A stretch of 64,000 nt of DNA from Acidithiobacillus sp. AMEEHan (lineage in GTDB: Bacteria; Pseudomonadota; Gammaproteobacteria; Acidithiobacillales; Acidithiobacillaceae): NCBI RefSeq assembly GCF_030996345.1, contig NZ_CP118747.1, positions 288,501 to 352,500 of the forward strand, written 5' to 3'. The position numbers and the translations under genes are program-made. This document shows positions 7,419 through 15,954 of this stretch, piece after piece (position 1 is the first letter of the stretch; each line of letters opens with the position of its first letter). The notes beneath the pieces are model-generated. The model was not told the origin of the DNA. It saw only the letters and a list, made by a program, of their open reading frames with translations, and did no database searches.

Positions 7419-8093
7419 ATGATAAAGAATGGGCTGATTCCCATCAGTATCGGCGCTGCTTTGCTATTTGCTGCAGCAAGCGCCAGTGCCTCGATCTACT
7501 CCGCCATGAATCAAGCCGACATATCCGGAAATGTGCAGGGAACGTCGAATCACTATGGGAATACTACGGGCGGTTTGGGCGTGCGGGGGAGTCTCTTTTC
7601 CCAGGGATTCTTCGGAACAGCCAAGTTTCGTCATCAGTTTGGCCCGGCCTTTGACGGCTACACCGGCGGCGACAGCAATACCTTTGGGTTGAAAGTAGGC
7701 TATTTGTTTCCAACAAGCCCCGTTTTGGCTGTGGGTCCATACCTTGGCTATGAATACAATCATTTCAGCGAAACAGATGACTACGCTGGCTATCACGCCT
7801 CCCAGGGGCTCGATAACCTCGGTGGCGGGTTATATGCGGCGGCTTCATTACCCCTTGCTAACGTGACGGGGTACCTGGGGTATCTGGGAGGTGTCTCAGA
7901 AACCAGCCACGTCAGTGGATTCCCGCCACTGCGGTACAACCGCGCCTCCAATCTCCTGCAGATGGGGGTGAATGTATACTATCCCCTATTAGCCAACCTG
8001 GATTTTTATGTTGGTCTTCACGACGATGACTTTACCGAGTCCGGCGCGCCCAATCTTCTACGGGGAGATGTCGGGATCGGGGCGGAATTCTGA
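7419..8093 (+). CDS. Outer membrane beta-barrel protein
   Basis: 224 residues with a clear signal peptide (ISIGAALLFAAASASA). The mature part alternates polar and hydrophobic residues in short strands rich in Gly, Tyr and Phe (GLKVGYLFP, GPYLGYEYNHF, GGGLYAAASLPL, NVYYPLLANLDFYVGL) and ends GVGIGAEF-like with a terminal Phe, the outer-membrane barrel signature. Probably an 8-stranded barrel of unknown role. AGGAG precedes the ATG. It is the first gene of a two-gene unit behind a consensus sigma-54 promoter, and the proline-rich gene follows after 20 bp. Confidence 0.75.
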   Translation: MIKNGLIPISIGAALLFAAASASASIYSAMNQADISGNVQGTSNHYGNTTGGLGVRGSLFSQGFFGTAKFRHQFGPAFDGYTGGDSNTFGLKVGYLFPTSPVLAVGPYLGYEYNHFSETDDYAGYHASQGLDNLGGGLYAAASLPLANVTGYLGYLGGVSETSHVSGFPPLRYNRASNLLQMGVNVYYPLLANLDFYVGLHDDDFTESGAPNLLRGDVGIGAEF

Positions 8094-8116
8094 CCAAAAA
8101 ACAGAGGAGGTGTATG

Positions 8117-8866
8117 ATGCCTCGACATTTGAAGAAAGCAGTTTTTATAGCGCTAGCGGCTTCCGCGATGGGTTTTGCGGCATCCGCGCAGGCGGATCCG
8201 TTGAACTTCAGCCTGGATCTGGGTGGACCCGGCTATGCTGTGGGGTTTTCCAACTACCCTCAGTATAGTTTTTGGACGCCACCGCCTGGGTATGTGGAGT
8301 ATTATCAGCAGCCGCTCTATGCGCAGTATCTGATGTGGTATTACTACCCGCAGTACTACTACCAGTACTATCCAGCACCGCCACCACCCCCGCCTCCGGG
8401 CGCGCCGCCACCGCCACCGCCGCCGCCAGGGGCACCACCACCACCGCCTCCAGGGGCCTATTTTGCCGGCTTGGGAGTGCCCCCACCGCCACCGGCTCCT
8501 CCAGGTGCGCCGCAACCACCACCGGGAGGGCCACCACCGGGAGGGCCACCACCGGGAGGGCCACCACCGGGGGGACCACCACCGGGGGGACCACCACCGG
8601 GGGACCACCACCGGGGGGACCACCACCGGGGGGACCACCACCGGGGGACCACCGCCGGGAGGACCACCGCCGGGAGGACCACCGCCGGGGGGACCACCGC
8701 CGGGAGGACCACCGCCGGGAGGACCACCCAGGTAGTTCGTTCTGTCCGCCCCCACGCCATGGCAAGCCGTGGGGGCATTTTCTTTGAGAGAAAATATGGA
8801 GATCAAATCACACCGCTCTCGTCGTCAACCACAACAGGCTTACTGCGACTTTATACCTGTTCCTAG
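8117..8866 (+). CDS. Exported Tyr/Pro-rich repeat protein, frame disrupted in the repeat
   Basis: ATG at 8117 behind GAGGAGG (an ATG at 8114 is too close). Signal peptide (about 3-25, ending SAQA), then a Tyr/Trp/Pro-rich segment (YYQQPLYAQYLMWYYYPQYYYQYYP), poly-proline runs and PPPGG pentapeptides. At 8599-8603 a 5-G tract replaces the 6-G tract of the other repeats and the frame becomes DHHRG repeats, then a tail to 8866 that reads through a strong terminator. A second 5-G tract is at 8643-8647. Restoring one G in each yields PPPGG units to a stop at 8735, just before the terminator. So the natural product probably ends at 8735. Function unknown; probably surface-exposed. Confidence 0.6.
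   Translation: MPRHLKKAVFIALAASAMGFAASAQADPLNFSLDLGGPGYAVGFSNYPQYSFWTPPPGYVEYYQQPLYAQYLMWYYYPQYYYQYYPAPPPPPPPGAPPPPPPPPGAPPPPPPGAYFAGLGVPPPPPAPPGAPQPPPGGPPPGGPPPGGPPPGGPPPGGPPPGDHHRGDHHRGDHHRGTTAGRTTAGRTTAGGTTAGRTTAGRTTQVVRSVRPHAMASRGGIFFERKYGDQITPLSSSTTTGLLRLYTCS
8516..8723 (+). repeat. Fourteen tandem 15-nt units encoding PPPGG
   Basis: Units of CCACCACCGGGAGGG type. Twelve are 15 nt, two (8591-8604 and 8635-8648) are 14 nt because their G tract has five instead of six bases. Two sequence subtypes occur in blocks (CCACCACCG and, from 8649, CCACCGCCG), indicating local duplication. Repeats of this kind change length easily. Confidence 0.85.
8749..8785 (+). terminator. Rho-independent terminator
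   Basis: CCCCCACG and CGTGGGGG form an 8-bp stem (8749-8756 with 8768-8775) followed by CATTTTCTTT. It lies 14 bp after the stop at 8735 and inside the frameshifted reading frame. Confidence 0.75.
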
Positions 8867-9041
8867 CTCTTGGCTGTGCTGATGCCTCGGCGCATGTGAT
8901 CACCTCGTCATGTTTGGCTTGTCACTGGCTAGCCAAAGAGTCCCTGCAGATTTCACTCACGGGTAACCGTCCAGCCAACCCACCTTTGCAGTCGCTGAGT
9001 TTTCCCTGACGCTATCCGGAGTTTTTTCTCTGGGGGTGGCG
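8786..9041. other. Intergenic region, no gene seen
   Basis: 256 bp between the terminator and the IS66 remnant. It contains a 7-bp inverted repeat TTTGGCT-N11-AGCCAAA (8913-8937). No convincing coding frame, promoter or insertion-sequence end could be identified. Confidence 0.4.
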
Positions 9042-9730
9042 ATGACGAAGCAAGAGAGGACTGCCTATTGGCGGTAACAGGTAGATCTGCACCGTGTCAG
9101 TGGTCTATCGGCCAAGGCGTACTGTGCTCGAAAAGAGCTGGCGGTGGCGACCTTGCACTATTGGCGCAAGCGTTTTGGGGTGTCTCGGCAAGCGATGGCA
9201 GCTGTTCCCGGAGAAGACTTCGTCCCGATCCATGTGGCACCAAGGACTCAGGCGGAACACCGCCAAGTCCTTGCCAAAAAAGAGCAGCATCTCTCTGCGC
9301 GTGACGAGGTCATTGCCCGTCTGGAGATGGCCATTGCCAAGCTGCAGCGTTGGCGCTTCGGGCGGCGTTCGGAAAAGCTCTCCCCCAACCGGATCAGCCT
9401 CTGGGAAGAGGCCCTGGAGACCGAAATCACTGCCGTGGAAACGGAACTGGACGCGGTACTCGCCGAGAGTGCCGCCCTCCAACCAGAAGCGAAGGCCTCA
9501 CCCCGGCGTCACCCCGGGCGCATGAAACTTGCTGACACCTTGCCTCGAGTCGAGGTGCACCACCATCCAGAAAGCTGCACCTGCGCCCAGTGCGGTGCAC
9601 CGTTGGAAGTCATCGGCGAAGAGGTCACGGAAAAGCTCGACTATGTATCCGGTCACTTCCAGGTGATTCGCCATATCCGCGCCTAGCTGGCTTACCGTCC
9701 CTGCGGTACCTTGGAGAGGCCCGGAGATCC
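9042..9730 (+). pseudogene. IS66-family remnant: TnpA start joined to TnpC N-terminal part
   Basis: Reading from ATG 9042: MTKQERTAYWR, stop TAA at 9075, then in the same frame a TnpA-like segment (LSAKAYCARKELAVATLHYWRKRF) that runs directly into TnpC-type sequence (RDEVIARLEMAIAKLQRWRFGRRSEKL, then a zinc-ribbon-like CTCAQCGAPL). A second in-frame stop, TAG, is at 9684, after VIRHIRA; homology appears to go on as LAYRPCG and then stops. TnpB and the TnpC catalytic domain are absent. IS66 elements normally carry tnpA, tnpB and tnpC as separate genes, so this is an internally deleted relic. Terminal inverted repeats were not found. Confidence 0.8.
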
Positions 9731-9757
9731 GTCGGGTAGCAAAAAGTGCTACCCGAC
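9731..9757. terminator. Perfect 11-bp hairpin between IS66 relic and PilZ-TPR gene
   Basis: GTCGGGTAGCA and TGCTACCCGAC with a 5-nt loop. It starts 20 bp beyond the stop of the minus-strand PilZ-TPR gene, so it is probably its terminator or a transcript-end stabiliser. A U-tract is lacking on either strand. Confidence 0.45.
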
Positions 9758-9777
9758 TTGCAGGATTGGCAGATCGC

Positions 9778-12264
9778 TTAGGCTGCGAGAACCTCTTGCG
9801 CCTGATTCATGGCTTCCAGAGCGGCGCGATGATCGCCGACCGCGCTGTGCGTTTTCCCCAGGAAAAGGAGCGCGGAGCCGAGAAGATTGCGCATTTCGAG
9901 AGGAAACGCCTGGCCCAGTCGATCTTCCAGAGAGCGCAGCATCGAGATGGCCAACTGCGCGCGATTCATGGCCTCCGGCGCGTCGCCCAGGTTCAGCGCT
10001 GTCTCCCCATCCTGCAGATGGAGCGCGGCTATCCGCTGTTGCATGGCCGGCTGCAGGGAGCTTCCCAGCTCGTCACTCAAGCGCTTGAATATCTCCTGCG
10101 CACGATCGAGGGCTTGGCGTGCCTGCGTCAAACGACCCAAATCAGCCAGTTGTTCAGCCGCCTGCAGATGACCACTGGCAAGTTGGCTCCAATGGCTGGC
10201 CGTGAATTGCTCACCCAACCTTTGCTGAATCGTCGACCAGATGGCAAGCCCCTGCTCGGTGAGGGTTTCGGCTTCCGCCTCACGACCCAGCTGGAAAAAT
10301 ACGTGGGCCTTCTGCAATACGGCACTCGCATCGGTGGTCTCGGGTGACCAGCGTACTGCCTCGGGCAGATTTTGGACTGCCGCACGACTGAGCTCTTGCG
10401 CGCGGTCGAGGGCGTGCAGGGAATCGTCATATTGGCCTTCCAATCCATAGACTCTACCCAAACAGAGAGCGAGCCGCGCGCGTAGATGCAAGACATCCGG
10501 GGTTTCCGACTGCTGGCCCAGACGTTCACGCAGATCGTCCAGAATTTCTTGGGCGCGCTGGTAGTCAGCCACCGCCTCTGCTGCGCTCCAGCCATTTTGG
10601 GCAGTCCCACGAATCATGTAGGCTTGGGCAAGCTCTCGGCCCAACTGGGGGCGCCGTGATTTGCCATCACGCCATATGGGATCCAGCAGAGCAATGGCCT
10701 GCGCAGCCGCACTGGGCGCGGAAGCATCGCCCATGGCGTGGAGGGAGGTGGCTCTACCCAACTGGCAGCGCGCGCGAAGGTCCAGAAGACGCGGCAAATT
10801 GCCGTCGCTGGACGGGAGTTGATCCAACATCTGCAGGGCTTCCTGGAATTGCTCGAGAGCCTGGGCATGACGATCCATTTCGGCGAGAACCTCCGCTTGA
10901 CTACAACGCAATTCCGCCAGGTCCAGACGGGTACTCCAGCGCTGCTGATCGGTGCGCAGTGCAGCAATTTTCGGACTCCGAGGCTCGGATTCAGATTTGG
11001 CAGGCAAAGTTTCTTCAGTCATTGGGGTCTCCGGGGATGAGATCGTATCGATCGGGGCACGCCAGCTAGGCGTTTCTAGGGTCAGTGCAAAGGGTGTAGA
11101 GGCAAGAGGAGCCAGATCCGGTTCTGAGGGCTCATCCTCGCGAGATTGGGTCTCCTGGGTGGGAACGGGATCAAAAGCAGGAACGGCTTCGGTACTCACA
11201 TCCGACGATTCCATGTCGTTGTCGCAATCCGTTTCCACCGCTTCGGGTTCCTTTTCCACCGACGGCTCTGCGTCACACGGATCCGGAAGGTTGCCTTCCA
11301 CCCCTGCGCTTGGAACATGCTCCTCTGCAGACTCTTCTTTGACCGGTGTGGTCGTCGGAAAGTTAGGTTGATAGGGCAGGGCCAGGCTCAGGATAGCGGT
11401 AAGCGGTTGCGCTTTGGATGCCGGTGCAGCGGCAGTGTCCTCCACAACATCCGATTTCTCCTCGGGATCCGACATACTTGATTCCTCTCCGGTCGAAGGT
11501 GGGCTGCTGTCCGGTTCAGGAGTTGACGTGCCAGTACCGGAAAAAAATTCCGGATCCCCAGACAGCGTCTGCAGCATATTCTGTAATTGCTGACGTTGGG
11601 GACGCGTCAGCAGAAAACGAGTAGCAACGAAGAAATCAAAATGCTGATTAAGCTGAATTTCCTTTCGCAGCACCAACGCAGTACTGACAAACAGTGGATA
11701 CATGGAAATCCGTAGTTCCAAGAGCACCATTTCGCCGACTGTCAGGTCGTTATCGCCGAGCAGAAACCCAGCGCCACCGGCACTCAGATCGTGGAGTCGC
11801 CCGCGTAGAGGCTTTCCCGAGCGACGTAATACGACAACATCGCTATCGACCCGAAGGCGATTAAGAAAGCGTTTTTTTCGCCAATTGACGAGCTTTGGCT
11901 GCTCGAAGAGAAATCCTCTGGATTCCTGCTGAATTCCCGAAAATTCCGTAAAAAAGCTAGAAAGGAACCCTTTGCTATCGATGCATATCAGGCTATGATC
12001 AAATATTTTCTGGAGAACATTTTCCCGCGCCAGGAAGAGGAGTTTCTCCGATTGACATCCTGCAAAAAGAAAAAGACTGCCATTATCGCCTTCATCGGCA
12101 GAGAAAATGATACTGCTGCTGCCTTTTTCAGCACAGAGATCGCCGGGGTCCCGGAAGCTACCTGCCGGGAAATCGTTGATGAGAAGCTGATGGTAAATCC
12201 CCAGCTCAAGTCCCGATCGCGCTGGAAGGATGCTACGAAGGTCGAGGAAATCACGATGGCTCAT
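9778..12264 (-). CDS. PilZ-domain protein with C-terminal tetratricopeptide-like array
   Basis: 828 residues from the ATG at 12264; a TTG at 12270 is better spaced from GGAAG and could be the true start. The N-terminal part (about 1-140) is unrecognised. Residues of about 140-235 fit a PilZ domain, the c-di-GMP-binding fold: RVDSDVVVLRRSGKPLRGRLHDLSAGG has the RxxxR-like start and the DxSxxG motif. An acidic Pro/Ser/Glu linker (about 245-440) follows, then roughly 390 residues of Ala/Leu/Gln-rich helical pairs typical of TPRs (LAEMDRHAQALEQFQEAL). No membrane segment. It could relay c-di-GMP to a protein partner. Monocistronic. Confidence 0.7.
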   Translation of the reverse strand: MSHRDFLDLRSILPARSGLELGIYHQLLINDFPAGSFRDPGDLCAEKGSSSIIFSADEGDNGSLFLFAGCQSEKLLFLARENVLQKIFDHSLICIDSKGFLSSFFTEFSGIQQESRGFLFEQPKLVNWRKKRFLNRLRVDSDVVVLRRSGKPLRGRLHDLSAGGAGFLLGDNDLTVGEMVLLELRISMYPLFVSTALVLRKEIQLNQHFDFFVATRFLLTRPQRQQLQNMLQTLSGDPEFFSGTGTSTPEPDSSPPSTGEESSMSDPEEKSDVVEDTAAAPASKAQPLTAILSLALPYQPNFPTTTPVKEESAEEHVPSAGVEGNLPDPCDAEPSVEKEPEAVETDCDNDMESSDVSTEAVPAFDPVPTQETQSREDEPSEPDLAPLASTPFALTLETPSWRAPIDTISSPETPMTEETLPAKSESEPRSPKIAALRTDQQRWSTRLDLAELRCSQAEVLAEMDRHAQALEQFQEALQMLDQLPSSDGNLPRLLDLRARCQLGRATSLHAMGDASAPSAAAQAIALLDPIWRDGKSRRPQLGRELAQAYMIRGTAQNGWSAAEAVADYQRAQEILDDLRERLGQQSETPDVLHLRARLALCLGRVYGLEGQYDDSLHALDRAQELSRAAVQNLPEAVRWSPETTDASAVLQKAHVFFQLGREAEAETLTEQGLAIWSTIQQRLGEQFTASHWSQLASGHLQAAEQLADLGRLTQARQALDRAQEIFKRLSDELGSSLQPAMQQRIAALHLQDGETALNLGDAPEAMNRAQLAISMLRSLEDRLGQAFPLEMRNLLGSALLFLGKTHSAVGDHRAALEAMNQAQEVLAA

Positions 12265-12455
12265 GGTCAATTGAGGGCTTCCAGCATTCCCGCCACGGCC
12301 TTACCTTCTATCAGATTGGCGACCCATTGACTGATTACTGTAGCATGCTGCCTGATGCGATGCTAGCGGTATCCTTGCCGCTGGCTTGAGGCAGTGGCCC
12401 CTTCTATCTCGCGCGGCTAGCTGCGCAAATGGCGGCGACTTTCGAAAACACCCGC

Positions 12456-12488
12456 AAAAAAGCTCCCCAGCCGAACGACCGGGGAGCT
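12456..12488 (-). terminator. Rho-independent terminator of the peroxiredoxin gene
   Basis: On the minus strand AGCTCCCC ... GGGGAGCT (12481-12488 pairs with 12461-12468) followed by six T residues. Located 23 bp after the stop at 12511. Confidence 0.85.
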
Positions 12489-12510
12489 GCTTGGAAGCCT
12501 TAGCCGCGCG

Positions 12511-13167
12511 TTACTTCTTCGGTGCCTTGGCGAAACGCAGATAGGGAAGCTTGATGTCGATTTCGCCAAATTTTTCCTTGGCCTGCGCATCGTTCAACGA
12601 CAGGGCGACGATGACGTCTTGGCCTGGCACCCAGTTGGCAGGAGTAGCCAGCGGAACGCCGTCGGTGGCCTGAATGGCGTCGAGGGCACGGAGGATCTCC
12701 GCAAAGTTCCGGCCCACCGACATGGGATAGGACATAGTCAGGCGCACCTTCTTGTCCGGACCGATGATGAACACCGTGCGCACCGTGGCGGTGTTCTTGG
12801 CGTCACGATTCTCGGGCAGATATGCCTCGGCGGGAAGCATGTCGTAGAGCTTGGAGACGTGTAGGGACGTATCATCAATGATCGGGAAATCCGCCGGAGC
12901 GCCGGCCATTGCCTCAATGTCACGCTTCCACTTCTTGTGTTCCTCGACGGTGTCCACCGACACCCCCATCACCTTGGTGTTGCGTTTGGCAAATTCGGGT
13001 GCCAGTTGGGCGACGGCACCGAATTCGGTGGTGCAGACCGGCGTAAAGTCACGCGGGTGGGAGAACAGGATGGCATAGCTATCGCCGATCCACTTGTGAA
13101 GATTCAACTCACCGGCAGTGGAGTCGGCTGTAAAATCCGGAGCTACGTCATTGATACGAATGGACAT
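12511..13167 (-). CDS. 1-Cys peroxiredoxin (Prx6 type)
   Basis: 218 residues. The active-site segment is HPRDFTPVCTTE with the peroxidatic Cys at about 45; I see no resolving cysteine, and the C-terminal extension (VPGQDVIVALSLNDAQAKEKFG) is typical of the Prx6 class. It reduces peroxides in the cytosol. Strong ribosome site (GAGGAG) and an intrinsic terminator mark it as a single-gene unit. Oxidative defence fits an iron- or sulfur-oxidising lifestyle, which is an inference. Confidence 0.92.
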   Translation of the reverse strand: MSIRINDVAPDFTADSTAGELNLHKWIGDSYAILFSHPRDFTPVCTTEFGAVAQLAPEFAKRNTKVMGVSVDTVEEHKKWKRDIEAMAGAPADFPIIDDTSLHVSKLYDMLPAEAYLPENRDAKNTATVRTVFIIGPDKKVRLTMSYPMSVGRNFAEILRALDAIQATDGVPLATPANWVPGQDVIVALSLNDAQAKEKFGEIDIKLPYLRFAKAPKK

Positions 13168-13233
13168 AATATACTCTCCTCAAGTTGTATCCAGGGAAAA
13201 CCGTCGCGTGCCTTTCGAGCACAGACGAACGAT

Positions 13234-13242
13234 AGCATACCA
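13234..13242 (-). promoter_or_regulatory. Candidate extended -10 promoter of the peroxiredoxin gene
   Basis: Minus strand TGG-TATGCT: an extended -10 (TGn) with a good hexamer, about 65 nt before the ATG. The -35 is poor (TTTACA lies only 13 bp away). Confidence 0.35.
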
Positions 13243-13416
13243 AATCCAAATTTGTAAATAGTCTAAATTTCTTAGGCGGAGTCACCGAGTGGAGCAACCA
13301 GTCCGCCGTCGGTTCCGGCAAGCCAACAGGCGCAGGATCATCTGCTCTCGCCATAGAGCAGCAAACGAAGCTACCATTGCGCCCGCCTGCACAGAAAATC
13401 TCCCGTCACCTGCTCC

Positions 13417-14541
13417 TCACCCGTTGCTGTCCCGCTGCGCTCCAGCCAGCAGACGACGTTCTTCGTAGGCCTCTCGCGCCAGGCGCACGTCCTCCAAAAA
13501 CCACGGGAGTTCCTTGAGCAACAGCGCCTGCGGCCCGTCGACCAAAGCCGTAGCCGGATCTGGGTGAAAATCGACCAGCACCATATTGGCGCCGGCAATC
13601 ACCCCCTGCGCGGTGACATGGAAGACCTCGGGTATGCCATCGGGGCCGGCATCGCGACTACCTACCGAGTGCGAGGGATCGATACAGACAGGCATCCGCG
13701 TGAGACGTTTGACTACTGGGACTTGCGCAAAATCGACGAAATTCCGATGCGGATCTCCCAGGTTGCTTTTCATGCCGCGCAGGCCAAAGACCACCTGGCT
13801 ATTCCCCTCCGAGGCCAAGTATTCTGCTGCATTCAGGGACTCCTCCAAAGTAATTCCGAAGCCCCGTTTGAGCAGAACCGGAAATTCCTGCTGCCTGCCC
13901 ACCGCCTTCAGCAGCTCGAAATTCTGCGTGTTGCGGGTGCCAATCTGCAGCATGACACCGGTCGGGCTGCCGGTTTGCCGCAGCGCCTCGCGAATCTCGT
14001 CCATATGCTGCTCGTGCAGGATCTCCATGGCAATCACTTTGATCCCGTATTTTCCCGCGAGCTCGAAAACGTAGGGCAAACACTCCTTACCGTGCCCCTG
14101 AAAGGCGTAGGGACTGGTGCGCGGCTTGTAGGCACCCATTCGCGTGCAGACTTGGCCGTTTTCCTGCAGGGCACAGAGCATCTGCTCGACGTGCTCGCGA
14201 GTATCGACGGCACAGAGGCCGGCAAATACGTTCAGGCTATCCTGGCTGAATTCCACCCCATTGTAGGTGAAGCCGCAGGCTCGGGCATCGTCCTGATGCC
14301 GCCCCAACACCCGATATTCGCGCGACACGCGAATGGCCTTGGTCACCCCCGGCAAGGACTCCATCTGTTCCAGATCCAAAGCCTTGGTGTTGCCAATCAG
14401 ATAGACCTCACTCAACAACTGTTCGGCACCCTGTACCCGATGCACCCGGTATTCGATGCCGTCCAGGCCATCCAGATAGCGGAGCAGCGCCTGATATTCT
14501 GGCGCGCTCTCCTGCAGATCCTCTCGAAGAATCAAAATCAT
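13417..14541 (-). CDS. aroF: 3-deoxy-7-phosphoheptulonate (DAHP) synthase, type I-beta
   Basis: 374 residues. It condenses phosphoenolpyruvate and erythrose-4-phosphate, the first step of the shikimate pathway. The N-terminal ferredoxin-like regulatory domain (about 1-75) precedes the barrel, whose markers are GAYKPRTSPYAFQG, QIGTRNTQNFELL, LLKRGFG and the metal/substrate loop CIDPSHSVG. The domain plan matches the Thermotoga/Bacillus class rather than E. coli AroG. Last gene of the unit DUF1841-pepF-fumC-aroF, 24 bp after fumC. Confidence 0.93.
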   Translation of the reverse strand: MILILREDLQESAPEYQALLRYLDGLDGIEYRVHRVQGAEQLLSEVYLIGNTKALDLEQMESLPGVTKAIRVSREYRVLGRHQDDARACGFTYNGVEFSQDSLNVFAGLCAVDTREHVEQMLCALQENGQVCTRMGAYKPRTSPYAFQGHGKECLPYVFELAGKYGIKVIAMEILHEQHMDEIREALRQTGSPTGVMLQIGTRNTQNFELLKAVGRQQEFPVLLKRGFGITLEESLNAAEYLASEGNSQVVFGLRGMKSNLGDPHRNFVDFAQVPVVKRLTRMPVCIDPSHSVGSRDAGPDGIPEVFHVTAQGVIAGANMVLVDFHPDPATALVDGPQALLLKELPWFLEDVRLAREAYEERRLLAGAQRDSNG

Positions 14542-14565
14542 CGTCTATCCTTTTTCTCGCCCACG

Positions 14566-15954
14566 CTAGTTTCTATCCGGCGCCAACATGCGCTCCGGTC
14601 GCAAAATTTCATCCAATTGTGCCGCATCGATCCAGCCGCTCGCCAGCGCCGCAGCGCGCAGCGTGCTCCCCTCCTGGTGTGCACGCTGGGCGATTTTGGC
14701 GGCACGCTCGTAGCCCAGACTGGGTACGAGGGCCGTGACCAGCATCAAGGAGCTGTCGAGATGGGCCTGCAAATTGTCCCTGCGCGCCTGCAGATTCTGC
14801 ACGCAATGCAGGGCAAAGGAGCGCATGGCATCGGCCAACAGCGTAATGCTCTGTAACACATTGTAGCCTATGACGGGTTTATAGACATTGAGTTCAAAAT
14901 TTCCTTGCGACGCAGCGAAGGCGACGGTCGCATCGTTGCCGAAGATCTGGGCACAGACCATGCTCAACGCCTCTGCCTGGGTGGGATTGACCTTGCCCGG
15001 CATGATCGAGGAACCCGGTTCGTTCTCGGGCAGCGCCAATTCTCCCAGTCCGGCGCGTGGCCCCGACCCCATCCAGCGGATATCGTTGGCGATCTTGAGC
15101 AGCGACATCGCCAGGCTGCGTAACTGGCCACTGAGCTGGCACAGCGCTTCTTGGCCGGCCAGGGCCGCAAAGGCGTTCTCCGCCGGATGCAGCGGCATGG
15201 AAAGCCGCTCTTCCAACAGCATGCACACCTGCCGCGCAAAATCCGGATGGGTGTTGAGCCCAGTGCCCACCGCCGTGCCGCCCAGAGCCAGGGCATACAG
15301 TCTGGGCAGCACCGCGCGGATTCCCGTCTCTCCCTGACGAAGCTGATCGACATAGCCCGAGAACTCTTGCCCCAATCGCATCGGCACCGCATCCATCAGA
15401 TGGGTACGGCCGATTTTCAGGATATCGGCGAAGTCCTGGCTGCGCTGCTGTAAAAGATCGCGCAGGTCTTGCAGGGCGGGAAGGAGTTGCCCGTGGATTG
15501 CCGCTGCAACGCTGATATGCAAAGCGCTGGGGAAGACATCATTGGAAGATTGCCCGAGATTCACATGGTCGTTGGGATGTACCGGACTCTTGCTGCCGCG
15601 GGCCCCACCCAGGCGCTCATTGGCAAGATTGGCAATCACCTCGTTGACGTTCATGTTGCTCTGGGTGCCACTGCCCGTTTGCCAGATCCGCAGGGGAAAC
15701 TGGGCATCCCACTGACCAGCAGCGACCTCGTCGGCAGCCAGGGCAATGGGATCGACAAGATCGACCGCAAGCACGCCGAGCTTGCCGTTCACCCGCGCCG
15801 CCGCCGCTTTGATCTGCGCCAGGGCATGGACGATGGGCAGTGGCATGCGCTCTTCACCAATCGCAAAAAAACGCAGGGAACGTTGGGTCTGCGCCCCCCA
15901 CAGGGCATCGTCCGCAACTTCTACCTCGCCCAGACTGTCGCGCTCCCAACGCAT
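14566..15954 (-). CDS. fumC: Fumarate hydratase, class II
   Basis: 462 residues, full length. Interconverts fumarate and malate in the TCA cycle. Signature [15 protein letters not shown] (about residues 316-330) plus [14 protein letters not shown] and the substrate loop [17 protein letters not shown] identify the iron-independent FumC class. The start codon overlaps the pepF stop (TGATG at 15952-15956), so translation is coupled. Confidence 0.96.
   Translation of the reverse strand: MRWERDSLGEVEVADDALWGAQTQRSLRFFAIGEERMPLPIVHALAQIKAAAARVNGKLGVLAVDLVDPIALAADEVAAGQWDAQFPLRIWQTGSGTQSNMNVNEVIANLANERLGGARGSKSPVHPNDHVNLGQSSNDVFPSALHISVAAAIHGQLLPALQDLRDLLQQRSQDFADILKIGRTHLMDAVPMRLGQEFSGYVDQLRQGETGIRAVLPRLYALALGGTAVGTGLNTHPDFARQVCMLLEERLSMPLHPAENAFAALAGQEALCQLSGQLRSLAMSLLKIANDIRWMGSGPRAGLGELALPENEPGSSIMPGKVNPTQAEALSMVCAQIFGNDATVAFAASQGNFELNVYKPVIGYNVLQSITLLADAMRSFALHCVQNLQARRDNLQAHLDSSLMLVTALVPSLGYERAAKIAQRAHQEGSTLRAAALASGWIDAAQLDEILRPERMLAPDRN

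Noticed and set aside
8516..8723. CRISPR-like periodic repeat
   Set aside because: Units are 15 nt, directly contiguous with no spacers, and encode PPPGG.
8153..8806. Long minus-strand frames through the proline repeat
   Set aside because: They are artefacts of the repetitive CCACCACCGGG units, with Trp/Gly/Arg low complexity and no start signals.
13342..13361. Hairpin CTGCTCT-N6-AGAGCAG after aroF
   Set aside because: No U-tract and 56 bp from the stop; too weak to call a terminator.
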